From: Agrococcus sediminis
GTDB taxonomy: Bacteria > Actinomycetota > Actinomycetes > Actinomycetales > Microbacteriaceae
Assembly (NCBI RefSeq): GCF_007923295.1
Contig: NZ_VOIR01000014.1
Location: forward strand, 39,825 to 103,824
Direction of reading: 5' to 3'
Length of the DNA: 64,000 nucleotides
The translations under genes were made by a program, and so were the position numbers. The notes beneath the pieces were generated by a model. The model saw only the letters and a list, made by a program, of their open reading frames with translations. It was not told the DNA's origin and ran no database searches. This document shows positions 25,534 through 33,242 of the stretch, one piece after another; the stretch's first letter is position 1; each line of letters opens with the position of its first letter.

Positions 25534-26524
25534 CGCCGCCGTCCTCGGCGCCGGCAGCTGGGGCACGACGTTCGCGAAGGCGCTCGCCGACGGCGGCGCC
25601 GAGACGGTGCTGTGGGCGCGGCGCCCCGAGGCGGCGCGCGAGATCGACGAGTCGCGCCGCAACACCCGCTACCTGCCGGGCATCACGCTGCCCGCCTCCC
25701 TGCACGCGACGAGCGACGTGCGCGAGGCGCTCGCCGACGCATCCCAGGTCTACCTCGCCGTGCCGAGCCAGCAGCTGCGACAGCTGCTGCGCGAGCACGG
25801 CGGCGCGGTCCGCGACGACGCGCCCGTCGTGAGCCTCATGAAGGGCGTCGAGGCGGGCACGCGGCTGCGGATGAGCGAGGTCATCGCCGAGGAGCTGCAG
25901 ATCGACGCCGGCCGCATCGCGGTCGTCTCGGGGCCGAACCTCGCGCTCGAGATCGCGCAGGAGCACCCGACCGCCGCGGTCGTGGCCTCGTCGAGCCCGA
26001 TGACGGCGCGCGAGGTGGCGAAGCGGGCGCGCAACGACTACTTCCACTCGTTCATCAACACCGACGTGATCGGCACCGAGTTCGGCGGCGTGCTGAAGAA
26101 CCTCGTGGCGCTCGCGATCGGCATCGTCGACGGCGTCGGCTACGGCGAGAACACGAAGGCGTCGATCATCACGCGCGGCCTTGCCGAGGTGACCGACTTC
26201 GCGGTGGCGCACGGCGCCGAGCCGCAGACGATGAGCGGGCTGGCGGGCCTCGGCGACCTCATCGCCACGTGCGGCTCGCCCCTGTCGCGCAACTTCACCG
26301 CCGGGCGGCTGCTCGGCATGGGCTACTCGCGCACCGACGTGATCGCCCGCATGGAGCAGGTGGCCGAGGGCCTCGCCTCCGTCGACCCGGTCGCGCAGCT
26401 CGCGGCCGCGAAGGGCGTGCGGATGCCGATCCTCGAGCAGGTGCGGCTGGTGCTCGACGGCGCCATGGACCCGCGCGACATCGCCCCCCACCTGACGACC
26501 GACGACGAGCCGATCGAGGAGTGA
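25526..26524 (+). CDS. gpsA: Glycerol-3-phosphate dehydrogenase [NAD(P)+]
   Basis: The 332-residue enzyme has the dinucleotide motif AVLGAGSWGTTFAKAL, SLMKGVE, VVSGPNLALEIA and the catalytic lysine in GVLKNLVALAIG. It reduces dihydroxyacetone phosphate to sn-glycerol 3-phosphate for phospholipids, feeding the PlsC pathway of the upstream gene. I chose ATG 25526 (MVDAAVLGAG) since the nucleotide fold starts there. Confidence 0.95.
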   Translation: MVDAAVLGAGSWGTTFAKALADGGAETVLWARRPEAAREIDESRRNTRYLPGITLPASLHATSDVREALADASQVYLAVPSQQLRQLLREHGGAVRDDAPVVSLMKGVEAGTRLRMSEVIAEELQIDAGRIAVVSGPNLALEIAQEHPTAAVVASSSPMTAREVAKRARNDYFHSFINTDVIGTEFGGVLKNLVALAIGIVDGVGYGENTKASIITRGLAEVTDFAVAHGAEPQTMSGLAGLGDLIATCGSPLSRNFTAGRLLGMGYSRTDVIARMEQVAEGLASVDPVAQLAAAKGVRMPILEQVRLVLDGAMDPRDIAPHLTTDDEPIEE

Positions 26525-26526
26525 CG

Positions 26527-27621
26527 GTGCCCGAGACCCCCACGAAGACCCGCGTCGCGCTGCTGTTCGGCGGCCGCTCGAGCGAGCACAGCATCTCGTG
26601 CGCGACCGCCGGCAGCGTGCTGCGCCACCTCGACCGCGAGCGGTTCGAGCCGATCGTCGTCGGCATCGCGCCCGACGGCGCCTGGACGCTGTGGGACGGC
26701 GACCCGGCCGAGCTGACGCTCGAGGCGATGCCCGTCGTCGCCGACAACGGCACCCGCGTGCGGCTGCCGCAGGTCGCGGGGGAGCGCACCCTCACCGTCG
26801 AGGACGCCTCCGGCATCCGCACCGTGCCGGTCGACGTCGTCTTCCCGATCCTGCACGGCCCGTTCGGCGAGGACGGCACCGTGCAGGGCGCGCTCGAGCT
26901 GGCCGGGCTGCCGTACGTCGGCAACGGGGTGCTCGCGAGCGCCGTCGGCATGGACAAGCACTTCACCAAGACCGTGCTCGAGCACGCGGGCATCCGCGTC
27001 GCGCCGTGGATGACGATCTCGCGCGCCGACTGGGCGCGCGACCCCGACGCGGTGCGCGCGCGGCTCGGCGACTTCCCGATGCCGGTGTTCGTCAAGCCCG
27101 CCCGCGCGGGCTCCTCGGTGGGAGTGAGCCGCGTCGCCTCGGTGCTCGAGTTCGACCGCGCGATGGAGACGGCGCTCGCCGAGGACACGCGCGCGCTCGT
27201 CGAGGCCGGCGTCTCGGGGCGCGAGATCGAGCTGGGCGTGCTCGCGGGCCGCGCGGGCGCGATGCCGCGCGCGTCGCTGCCGGGCGAGATCGAGCTCGAC
27301 GAGGGCCGCTTCTACGACTTCGACCTCAAGTACCGCGGCGGCGAGGGCGCCCGCGTCGTCTGCCCCGCCGAGGTCGACGACGAGACGCTCGCCGCCCTGC
27401 AGACGACGGCGATCCGAGCGTTCGAGGCGATCGAGGGCGCCGGACTCGCCCGCGTCGACTTCTTCGTCTCGCCCGAGCACGGCATCGTCGTCAACGAGAT
27501 CAACACCATGCCCGGCTTCACGTCGATCTCGATGTTCCCGGTCGTCTGGGAGGCGACGGGCATCGCCTACGGCGACCTCATCACCGAGCTGATCGAGCTG
27601 GGGCTCCAGGAGCAGCGATAG
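26527..27621 (+). CDS. ddl: D-alanine--D-alanine ligase
   Basis: The 364-residue ATP-grasp enzyme makes the D-Ala-D-Ala dipeptide for peptidoglycan. Visible motifs are LLFGGRSSEHSISC, FPILHGPFGEDGTVQGALEL, VFVKPARAGSSVGVSRV and VVNEINTMPGFTSISMFP. The active-site Tyr/Phe loop reads YDFDLKY; a Tyr or Phe difference there separates D-Ala and D-Lac specificity, and E-I-E/YDFDLKYR fits D-Ala. GTG 26527 follows GAGGAG by 5 bp; a GTG at 26521 in the same frame is less likely. Confidence 0.94.
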   Translation: MPETPTKTRVALLFGGRSSEHSISCATAGSVLRHLDRERFEPIVVGIAPDGAWTLWDGDPAELTLEAMPVVADNGTRVRLPQVAGERTLTVEDASGIRTVPVDVVFPILHGPFGEDGTVQGALELAGLPYVGNGVLASAVGMDKHFTKTVLEHAGIRVAPWMTISRADWARDPDAVRARLGDFPMPVFVKPARAGSSVGVSRVASVLEFDRAMETALAEDTRALVEAGVSGREIELGVLAGRAGAMPRASLPGEIELDEGRFYDFDLKYRGGEGARVVCPAEVDDETLAALQTTAIRAFEAIEGAGLARVDFFVSPEHGIVVNEINTMPGFTSISMFPVVWEATGIAYGDLITELIELGLQEQR

Positions 27622-28163
27622 CCGCCACCCTGCTCACCATCGGCCACGGCCGGCTCGACGGCGACGGGCTCCGCTCCCTGCTGGGCGGCGCCGGCGTCGA
27701 GCTGGTCGTCGACATCCGCCGCTTCCCGGGCAGCCGGGCCAACCCGGCGGCGTCGCGCGACGCGATCGAGGGCGAGCTGGCCGCGGGCGGGATCGGCTGG
27801 CGCTGGGAGGAGCGGCTGGGCGGCCGTCGGCGGCTGACGGCCGCGGAGGACGCAGCGTCGCCGGATGCGTGGTGGCGGGTCGCCGCGTTCCGCGCCTATG
27901 CGGCGTGGACGCGCTCCGACGACTTCGCGGCGGCCCTCGCCGAGGTGCTCGCCGAGGCCGAGGAGCGCCGCGTCGCGGTCATGTGCTCGGAGGCGGTGTG
28001 GTGGCGCTGCCACCGGCGCGTCGTCGCCGACGTCGCGGCGGTGCTGCACGGCGCCGAGCCGCTGCACCTCATGCACGACGGTTCGCTGCGCCCGCACCCG
28101 GTGAGCGAGTCGGCCGTCGCCGTCGACGGCGCCGTGCGCTGGCCCGCGGAGGCGGCCGGCTGA
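27618..28163 (+). CDS. DUF488 family protein (non-standard start codon)
   Basis: The protein has the DUF488 start LLTIGHGRLDGDGLRSLLGGAGVELVVDIRRFPGSRANP and the C-terminal CSEAVWWRCHRRVVADV block, in which the Cys and His are conserved. No ATG, GTG or TTG is available ahead of the essential N-terminal strand: the frame offers only ATA at 27618 (ATAG overlap with the ddl stop, AGGAG 5 bp upstream) or CTG at 27630. About 181 residues with the ATA start. Function of DUF488 is not established. Translational coupling to ddl is inferred. Confidence 0.75.
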   Translation: MAATLLTIGHGRLDGDGLRSLLGGAGVELVVDIRRFPGSRANPAASRDAIEGELAAGGIGWRWEERLGGRRRLTAAEDAASPDAWWRVAAFRAYAAWTRSDDFAAALAEVLAEAEERRVAVMCSEAVWWRCHRRVVADVAAVLHGAEPLHLMHDGSLRPHPVSESAVAVDGAVRWPAEAAG

Positions 28164-28188
28164 CGCAGGCTGACGCAGTCCGGGTGCC

Positions 28189-28977
28189 TCAGAGGTGCAC
28201 GAGCTCCGGCTCGCGCAGCCACCCGTCGATGCGGCCCTGCAGCCAGGCGACGACCATGGCGTTGAAGTGCTCGACGTCCTCGATGCTCCACACGTGGTGC
28301 ACGCCGGGCGCGGTGCGCGTCTCCGCGTGGGGGACGGCCATCTGGATGCGGTCGAGGGAGGCGCGCATGACCGCGTGATCCTTCTCGCCGACGACCGCGA
28401 GCATCCGCCCCGAGTAGTCCCGCAGGTCCTGCGGCAACGCGCCGCTGAAGACCTCGTCGAGCATCGCCCGCGCGTTGTCGCGCCGGAGGGTGACGCCGTG
28501 CTCGACGAACGCCCTGCGCGCCTCCTTCGGCATGCCGTAGACGGCCGCCTGGGCGCGCCAGCTCCAGCGCATGCCCCACAGCGCGAGCTGCGCGCGAGCG
28601 GCGAGGCGGGTCTGGCGGGGGAGCGGCACGGCCGCCGCGCCGCTCACGAGCACCGAGCGCACGAGCTCCGGGTGGCGGGCGGCGAGGTGCAGCGCGACGG
28701 CACCGCCGAGCGACAGGCCGACGACGTCGACGCGCCGCTCGCCCGCGAGCGCGCGGATCCGCTCGGCGACGTCGTCGGCGGCGCCGGCGAGCCCCGGCCA
28801 GTCCTCGGCGGCGCGGGCGCCGAAGCCGGGCAGGTCGGGCGTGAGCGCGAGCCGGTCGGCGACCGCGGGCAGCTGCGGCTCCCACATCCAGTTCGCGACG
28901 TTGCCGCCGTGGATGAGCACGACGGGCGGATGCTCGCTGGGCGTGGCGGGCGGGTGGGCCTCGGGGAAGGCGGTCAC
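28189..28977 (-). CDS. Alpha/beta-hydrolase
   Basis: The 262-residue protein has an oxyanion region VLIHGGNVANWMW, the nucleophile elbow VVGLSLGGAV (Ser), and a late VGEKDHAVM with the acid and HHVWSIED with the catalytic His. It belongs to the broad epoxide hydrolase/esterase-like group. The GTG start overlaps the PadR stop by 4 bp, so the hydrolase is the target gene of that operon. The substrate is unknown. Confidence 0.85.
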   Translation of the reverse strand: MTAFPEAHPPATPSEHPPVVLIHGGNVANWMWEPQLPAVADRLALTPDLPGFGARAAEDWPGLAGAADDVAERIRALAGERRVDVVGLSLGGAVALHLAARHPELVRSVLVSGAAAVPLPRQTRLAARAQLALWGMRWSWRAQAAVYGMPKEARRAFVEHGVTLRRDNARAMLDEVFSGALPQDLRDYSGRMLAVVGEKDHAVMRASLDRIQMAVPHAETRTAPGVHHVWSIEDVEHFNAMVVAWLQGRIDGWLREPELVHL

Positions 28978-29495
28978 GGCAGCTGCTCCTCGAGGGCGTC
29001 GAGCCAGTCGAGCTCGACCTGCACGTGCCGGAGGCCGTGGTCGAGCGTGGCGAAGCGGAGGTGCTCGGCGCGCGTGGCGGGCTCGGGCATGGCGTCGCGG
29101 ATCGCCTCGAACTCGCCCTGGCGTGCGAGGGCGAGCGCGCGGCGCTGCTCGATGAGGGCGCTCAGCTCGTCGTCGTCGAGCGCATCGGCGAGGAAGACGC
29201 GAGCGAGGAACGCCTCGCGCTCGGGCTGGCGGTCGAGGTCGGAGCGCAGCCAGTCGTGGAGCGCCTCGCGGCCAGCGGGTGTGAGGTGGTGCTCAAGCCG
29301 GTCGGGCGTGTTGGTGCCGGGCACGACCGTGACGGTCGCGTGGCCGTCGTCGACGATCGTGCCGAGGGTGCGGTAGATCTGCGCCTTGTCGGCCGACCAG
29401 AAGTGGTTGACGGTGGTGTCGAAGTGCCGCTTCAGGTCGGCGCCGGTCATCGGGGTCAGGTCGAGCAGCCCGAGGATGATGCGGGAGAGGATCAC
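28974..29495 (-). CDS. PadR-family transcriptional regulator
   Basis: The 173-residue protein has a winged helix (ILSRIILGLLDLTPMTGADLKRHFDTTVNHFWSADKAQIYRTLGTIVDDGHATV) in the PadR order and a helical C-terminal dimerisation domain of the PadR-C (Vir_act_alpha_C-like) type. GTG 29495 starts the family alignment. A palindrome at 29514-29535 overlaps a consensus -35 box. It should repress its own transcript, including the hydrolase gene. Confidence 0.88.
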   Translation of the reverse strand: MILSRIILGLLDLTPMTGADLKRHFDTTVNHFWSADKAQIYRTLGTIVDDGHATVTVVPGTNTPDRLEHHLTPAGREALHDWLRSDLDRQPEREAFLARVFLADALDDDELSALIEQRRALALARQGEFEAIRDAMPEPATRAEHLRFATLDHGLRHVQVELDWLDALEEQLP

Positions 29496-29513
29496 GGCCT
29501 CAGTGGAGCAGAC

Positions 29514-29535
29514 GCTAGTCGATCTGTCAACTAGC
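29514..29535 (-). promoter_or_regulatory. Promoter and palindromic operator of the padR-hydrolase operon
   Basis: GCTAGT-N10-ACTAGC is an exact inverted repeat. On the reverse strand it includes TTGACA, a perfect -35 box; a weak -10 (TCCACT) lies 17 bp downstream. Operator and -35 overlap, which fits autorepression by PadR. Confidence 0.55.
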
Positions 29536-29589
29536 GAAGCTGCGGCAGGAGGCCGTGCGCGACGCACGGCGGCCCCTGCCGCTCGTCGC

Positions 29590-29760
29590 TCAGACGCCGT
29601 GCGGCTGCTCGGGGTCGTAGCCCTCCGCAGGGTTCTCCTTGGCGCTCTCGCCGATCGTCGGGTCGGGCTCCTCGACGTGCCGCTCCGCGCTCTGCTCGCC
29701 TTCGGTCTCGTCGACCACCGCCTCCTCGTGCGGGTCGGCGGACGTGTGGTCATCGTGCAT
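29590..29760 (-). CDS. Small acidic hydrophilic protein (56 residues)
   Basis: The ORF runs from ATG 29760 to TGA 29590 and has the strong site AGGAGG 5 bp before the start. The product is rich in Glu, Asp and His (start MHDDHTSADPHEEAV; end YDPEQPHGV) with no hydrophobic core, so it is likely disordered. Its composition resembles the 110-residue protein at 31454-31786. I do not recognise a family. Confidence 0.6.
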   Translation of the reverse strand: MHDDHTSADPHEEAVVDETEGEQSAERHVEEPDPTIGESAKENPAEGYDPEQPHGV

Positions 29761-29884
29761 GACGTGCCTCCTGTCTGCCCGGCGACGGTGCCGCGCAGCG
29801 CCGACGCTACTCGCGCCATGGCCGGGCGCGCCACGGCAGGGGCGGCGGGCGTCTCGCGCACCGCCGCCTCCTGGTCCCGTCGTC

Positions 29885-30958
29885 TCAGACGCCGACGTGC
29901 ATGGCGTGGGCGGAGGCGCGCGCCGCGTCGATGCGCTCGGCGGCGAGCGCCTCGGCCGCGGCGAGCGGCGTGATGCCCCGCTCGCTCGCGCTCGCGAGCA
30001 CGCCGCGCACGGTGTCGCCGATGCCGGTGAGGCGCTCGGCGATCGCGGGCCACTCCATGCCGTGCCCCATGCCCTCGAGGTGGATGACGCCGCCGGCGTT
30101 CACGACGAAGTCGGGCGCGTAGACGATGCCGCGCGCGGCGAGCCGCTCGGCGCCGGAGCGGTCGGCGAGCGGGTTGTTGGCGGGGCCGACGACGGCCCGC
30201 ACGGGCAGCGCGTCGATCGTCTCGTCGGTGAGGATGCCGCCGAGGCCGGCGGGCACGAGCACGTCGGCGGGCGTCGTCAGCGCCGCCTCGGGCGCGATCC
30301 ACTCGGCGCCGAGGTCGTGGGCGAGCTGGCGCTTGCGGTCGTCGATGTCGGTGACGAACAGGCGCGCGCCGTGCCCGGCGAGCATGCGCGCGAGGCGGCC
30401 GCCGACCTGGCCGAGGCCCGAGATCACGAACGAGCGCTCCTCGATGCGGTCGGAGCCGAAGGCGGCCTCGAGCGTCGGCGCGATCGCCGAGTAGACGCCG
30501 AGCGCGGTCGCGCCCGCGGGCTCGCCGGCGCCGCCGTTCTCAGCGGGGAGGCCCACGACGTGCGCGGTGCGCTCGCGCACGACGAGCATGTCGTGCTCGG
30601 TCGTGCCGACGTCCTCGGCGGTGCGGTAGCGACCGTCGAGCGCCTCGACGAGGTCGCCGAGGTCGAGGAGCGCGGCGCGGCGGCGCTCGGCGTCGAGCGT
30701 CGTGCCCATCGGCAGCGCGATCACCGACTTGCCGCCGCCCGCGTCGAGGCCGGCTGCCGCGTTCTTCAGCGTCATCGCGGCCGAGAGCCGCAGCGCGTCC
30801 GCCTGCCCGTCGGCCCACGTGGGGTAGGTCCACATCCGGCATCCGCCGAGCGCCGGGCCCAGCGCGCTCGAGTGCAGTGCGACGGTGATGACGAGTCCGC
30901 TGCGGGCGCCCATGGATGTCAGGACGCGCTCGTGCGTGAACTCAGGGATGGCGCTCAT
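29885..30958 (-). CDS. Glu/Leu/Phe/Val dehydrogenase (leucine dehydrogenase type)
   Basis: The 357-residue enzyme has the N-terminal catalytic domain with GGCRMW and the two catalytic lysines in MTLKNAAAGLDAGGGKSVI, then a Rossmann domain with VISGLGQVGGRLARML. Length and motifs are those of Leu/Val/Phe dehydrogenases rather than hexameric Glu dehydrogenase. It deaminates branched-chain or aromatic amino acids with NAD. ATG 30958 follows GAGGAG by 7 bp. A palindrome at 31080-31096 may be a regulatory site. Confidence 0.88.
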   Translation of the reverse strand: MSAIPEFTHERVLTSMGARSGLVITVALHSSALGPALGGCRMWTYPTWADGQADALRLSAAMTLKNAAAGLDAGGGKSVIALPMGTTLDAERRRAALLDLGDLVEALDGRYRTAEDVGTTEHDMLVVRERTAHVVGLPAENGGAGEPAGATALGVYSAIAPTLEAAFGSDRIEERSFVISGLGQVGGRLARMLAGHGARLFVTDIDDRKRQLAHDLGAEWIAPEAALTTPADVLVPAGLGGILTDETIDALPVRAVVGPANNPLADRSGAERLAARGIVYAPDFVVNAGGVIHLEGMGHGMEWPAIAERLTGIGDTVRGVLASASERGITPLAAAEALAAERIDAARASAHAMHVGV

Positions 30959-31079
30959 GGCGGCTCTCCTCATTGAGTGCATGCGCCGTGGATCCCACGG
31001 CGCTGTGGGGTGCCGCGGGTCGCGCGGCTGCCTCGATCATGGTGCGGATGCGCGCGGCGCGCAAGCAGGAGCCGCCCAG

Positions 31080-31096
31080 TTGCGCGCGCAGCGCAA
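31080..31096. promoter_or_regulatory. Palindrome upstream of the amino acid dehydrogenase
   Basis: TTGCGC-GCGCA-GCGCAA is an exact inverted repeat 122 bp before the dehydrogenase start. Another ATTGCGCA lies at about 31120. Position suits an operator, perhaps of an Lrp/AsnC protein; this is a guess. Confidence 0.3.
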
Positions 31097-31164
31097 CGGC
31101 GCCGCAGGAAACCGCGTCGGATTGCGCACTTCGACCTGCCGGAGCGAGCGCCGCGCGGCGACGG

Positions 31165-31446
31165 TCAGGCGATGCGGAAGCCCTCGTCGCCGCGCGGCTC
31201 CGCCTCGGCGGCGTCGACCCGGTCGACACGGGCCGAGGGCGGGCCCTGCGCGAGCCACGCGTCCATCGCCCGCACCGCATCCGCCGTGCCCTCGACCTCC
31301 GCCTCGACCGTGCCGTCGACGCGGTTGCGCACGCTGCCGGCGACGCCGAGGCGCCGGGCCTCGTGCGCCGCCGCCATGCGGAAGCCGACGCCCTGCACGC
31401 TGCCGTGCACCACGAAGCGGCGGCGGATGCGGTCGGTCGCCGTCAT
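31165..31446 (-). CDS. acyP: Acylphosphatase
   Basis: The 93-residue protein has the phosphate-binding loop VHGSVQGVGFR with its essential Arg, and the catalytic Asn in SVRNRVDGTVEAEVEG. Length and motif spacing are standard. It hydrolyses acyl phosphates in the cytoplasm. It lies 7 bp downstream of the hypothetical protein gene at 31454-31786, probably in one transcript. Confidence 0.93.
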   Translation of the reverse strand: MTATDRIRRRFVVHGSVQGVGFRMAAAHEARRLGVAGSVRNRVDGTVEAEVEGTADAVRAMDAWLAQGPPSARVDRVDAAEAEPRGDEGFRIA

Positions 31447-31453
31447 GCCGCGC

Positions 31454-31786
31454 TCAGTGCTGGTCGCGGGGTGCGTTGTCCTCCGACCAGTGCGACTGCT
31501 CCTGCTCGAGCTCGACGCGCTCCTCGCCGTCGACCTGCTCGGGCTGCTCGGCGTCGGGGCCGGTCGGCCAGGCGTGGCTGGGCGCCTCGACGGGCGTGCC
31601 GTCGCCGTGCACGGGCTTGCCGGTCTTCGGGTCGATCGCGGCGCCGTCGTGGCCGGCTCCGGGCGGGAACTCGTTGTGGCGAGTGTCGAACGACGATGCC
31701 GAGCCGCTGTCGGCCGGCGGCGCCTCGTGGTACACGGGGTCGCCGTCGCGGGAGTCATAGTGCGGGTCGTTCTGGTTGTGGGTCAT
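31454..31786 (-). CDS. Hydrophilic hypothetical protein (110 residues)
   Basis: The ATG follows CAGGAG by 6 bp. The product is highly polar, rich in Asp, Glu, His and Pro (AIDPKTGKPVHGDGTPVEAPSH in the middle; PRDQH at the end), with no hydrophobic segment or recognised domain. It is probably intrinsically disordered. Such DPxTGKPV... proteins are widespread in Microbacteriaceae (memory, not a search). Confidence 0.7.
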   Translation of the reverse strand: MTHNQNDPHYDSRDGDPVYHEAPPADSGSASSFDTRHNEFPPGAGHDGAAIDPKTGKPVHGDGTPVEAPSHAWPTGPDAEQPEQVDGEERVELEQEQSHWSEDNAPRDQH

Positions 31787-31907
31787 CGTCGCTCCTGACG
31801 CGCTGCGCCCTGCGCGCGATGCGCCCGCGGGGCTGGTGCGGCAGACGCTACGCCGCTCACCTGGGGGGAACAAGGGAGCCGCCCGCCCGCCGGTAGGCTG
31901 ATCTGTC

Positions 31908-32981
31908 GTGGCACTCACGATCGGCATCGTCGGACTCCCCAACGTGGGCAAGTCGACCCTCTTCAACGCTCTCACCAAGAACACCGTGCTCGCGGCGAAC
32001 TACCCGTTCGCGACGATCGAGCCGAACATCGGGGTGGTCGAGCTGCCGGACGAGCGCCTGACGCGCCTCGCCGAGATCTTCGGCTCGGCGCGCATCCTGC
32101 CCGCCGCCGTCTCGTTCGTCGACATCGCCGGCATCGTGAAGGGCGCGAGCGAGGGCGAGGGGCTCGGCAACCAGTTCCTCGCGAACATCCGCGAGGCCGA
32201 CGCGATCGCACAGGTCGTGCGCGGCTTCGCCGACGGCGACGTCGTCCACGTCGAGGGCGCGGTCAACCCCGCCTCCGACATGGAGACGATCAACACCGAG
32301 CTCATCCTCGCCGACATGCAGACGCTCGAGAAGGCGATCCCGCGCCTCGAGAAGGAGGTCAAGGGCAAGAAGGTCGACCCCTCGGTGCTCGCGGCCGCCG
32401 TCGAGGCCAACGAGATCCTGAACTCGGGCCGCACCCTCCAGCAGGCAGGCTTCGACACGACGCCGATCAAGGAGCTGGGGCTGCTCACCGCGAAGCCGGT
32501 GCTCTTCGTCTTCAACGTCGACGAGGAGGTGCTGTCGGATGCGTCGAAGCGGGCCGAGCTCGAGGCCCTCGTCGCGCCGGCCAAGGCCGTCTTCCTCGAC
32601 GCGAAGGTCGAGTCGGAGCTCGTCGACCTCGAGCCCGACGAGGCGCTCGAGCTGCTGCAGTCGCTCGGCCAGGAGGAGTCGGGCCTCGACCAGCTCGCCC
32701 GCATCGGCTTCGAGACGCTCGGCCTGCAGACCTACCTGACGGCAGGTCCCAAGGAGTCGCGCGCCTGGACGATCCGCAAGGGCTGGACCGCACCGCAGGC
32801 CGCCGGCGTCATCCACACCGACTTCGAGCGCGGCTTCATCAAGGCAGAGGTCGTCTCCTTCGCCGACCTCGACGCGGCCGGATCGATGGCCGACGCGAAG
32901 GCCGCGGGCCGCGTGCGCATCGAGGGCAAGGACTACGTGATGGCCGACGGCGACGTGGTGGAGTTCCGCTTCAACGTGTGA
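31908..32981 (+). CDS. ychF: Redox-regulated GTPase/ATPase YchF
   Basis: The 357-residue Obg-family protein has GLPNVGKSTLFNALT (P loop), NYPFATIEPN, FVDIAGIVKGA and the C-terminal TGS domain ending in VEFRFNV. It binds ribosomes and prefers ATP over GTP in characterised members. The gene is full length, but its last codons form the left attachment core of the island: the TGA stop uses one base that lies outside the 18-bp core. GTG start. Confidence 0.96.
   Translation: MALTIGIVGLPNVGKSTLFNALTKNTVLAANYPFATIEPNIGVVELPDERLTRLAEIFGSARILPAAVSFVDIAGIVKGASEGEGLGNQFLANIREADAIAQVVRGFADGDVVHVEGAVNPASDMETINTELILADMQTLEKAIPRLEKEVKGKKVDPSVLAAAVEANEILNSGRTLQQAGFDTTPIKELGLLTAKPVLFVFNVDEEVLSDASKRAELEALVAPAKAVFLDAKVESELVDLEPDEALELLQSLGQEESGLDQLARIGFETLGLQTYLTAGPKESRAWTIRKGWTAPQAAGVIHTDFERGFIKAEVVSFADLDAAGSMADAKAAGRVRIEGKDYVMADGDVVEFRFNV
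32963..32980 (+). repeat. attL core (18 bp)
   Basis: GTTCCGCTTCAACGTGTG, the final codons of ychF, is repeated exactly at 41580-41597. It marks the left end of the island. Confidence 0.85.
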
Positions 32982-33023
32982 ATCGACGCAAAACCGCAGG
33001 TCAGAGGGGGTCTGACCCCTCCC

Positions 33024-33042
33024 AGTCCGCACAGAGTCCGCA
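33024..33042 (+). repeat. Integrase arm-type repeats, left end
   Basis: AGTCCGCA occurs at 33024-33031 and 33035-33042, spaced 11 bp start to start. The same octamer pair with the same spacing is at the right end (41433-41451). Close to attL is also GGTCAGA-GGGGG-TCTGACC (32999-33017), whose left part recurs as CCGCAGGTCAGA at 41511-41522. Confidence 0.6.
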
Positions 33043-33193
33043 GAAATCTAGTGTGACGGGCTCGATCCGGCCGTTCGGAGGGCGGTCTCCCGACCCCGAG
33101 TGCTGCCAGTGACCCGCCCGTGAGGTGACTCTTGAGGCGGTGTGGCGCAGGGCCGGGATCGGACCTTAGGCGCGGGCGCTGCCTGAATTGGCG

Positions 33194-33213
33194 ATGACCG
33201 TCGCGACGGTCAT
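33194..33213. repeat. 20-bp perfect palindrome in the island left end
   Basis: ATGACCGTCGCGACGGTCAT is a perfect palindrome 30 bp beyond the stop of the large HTH protein gene. It could terminate that transcript or bind a dimeric protein. The rest of 32982-33242 holds no gene that I can support. Confidence 0.5.
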
Positions 33214-33242
33214 GGCGCTCATCGCCGGGGCTGCCAGCGGCG

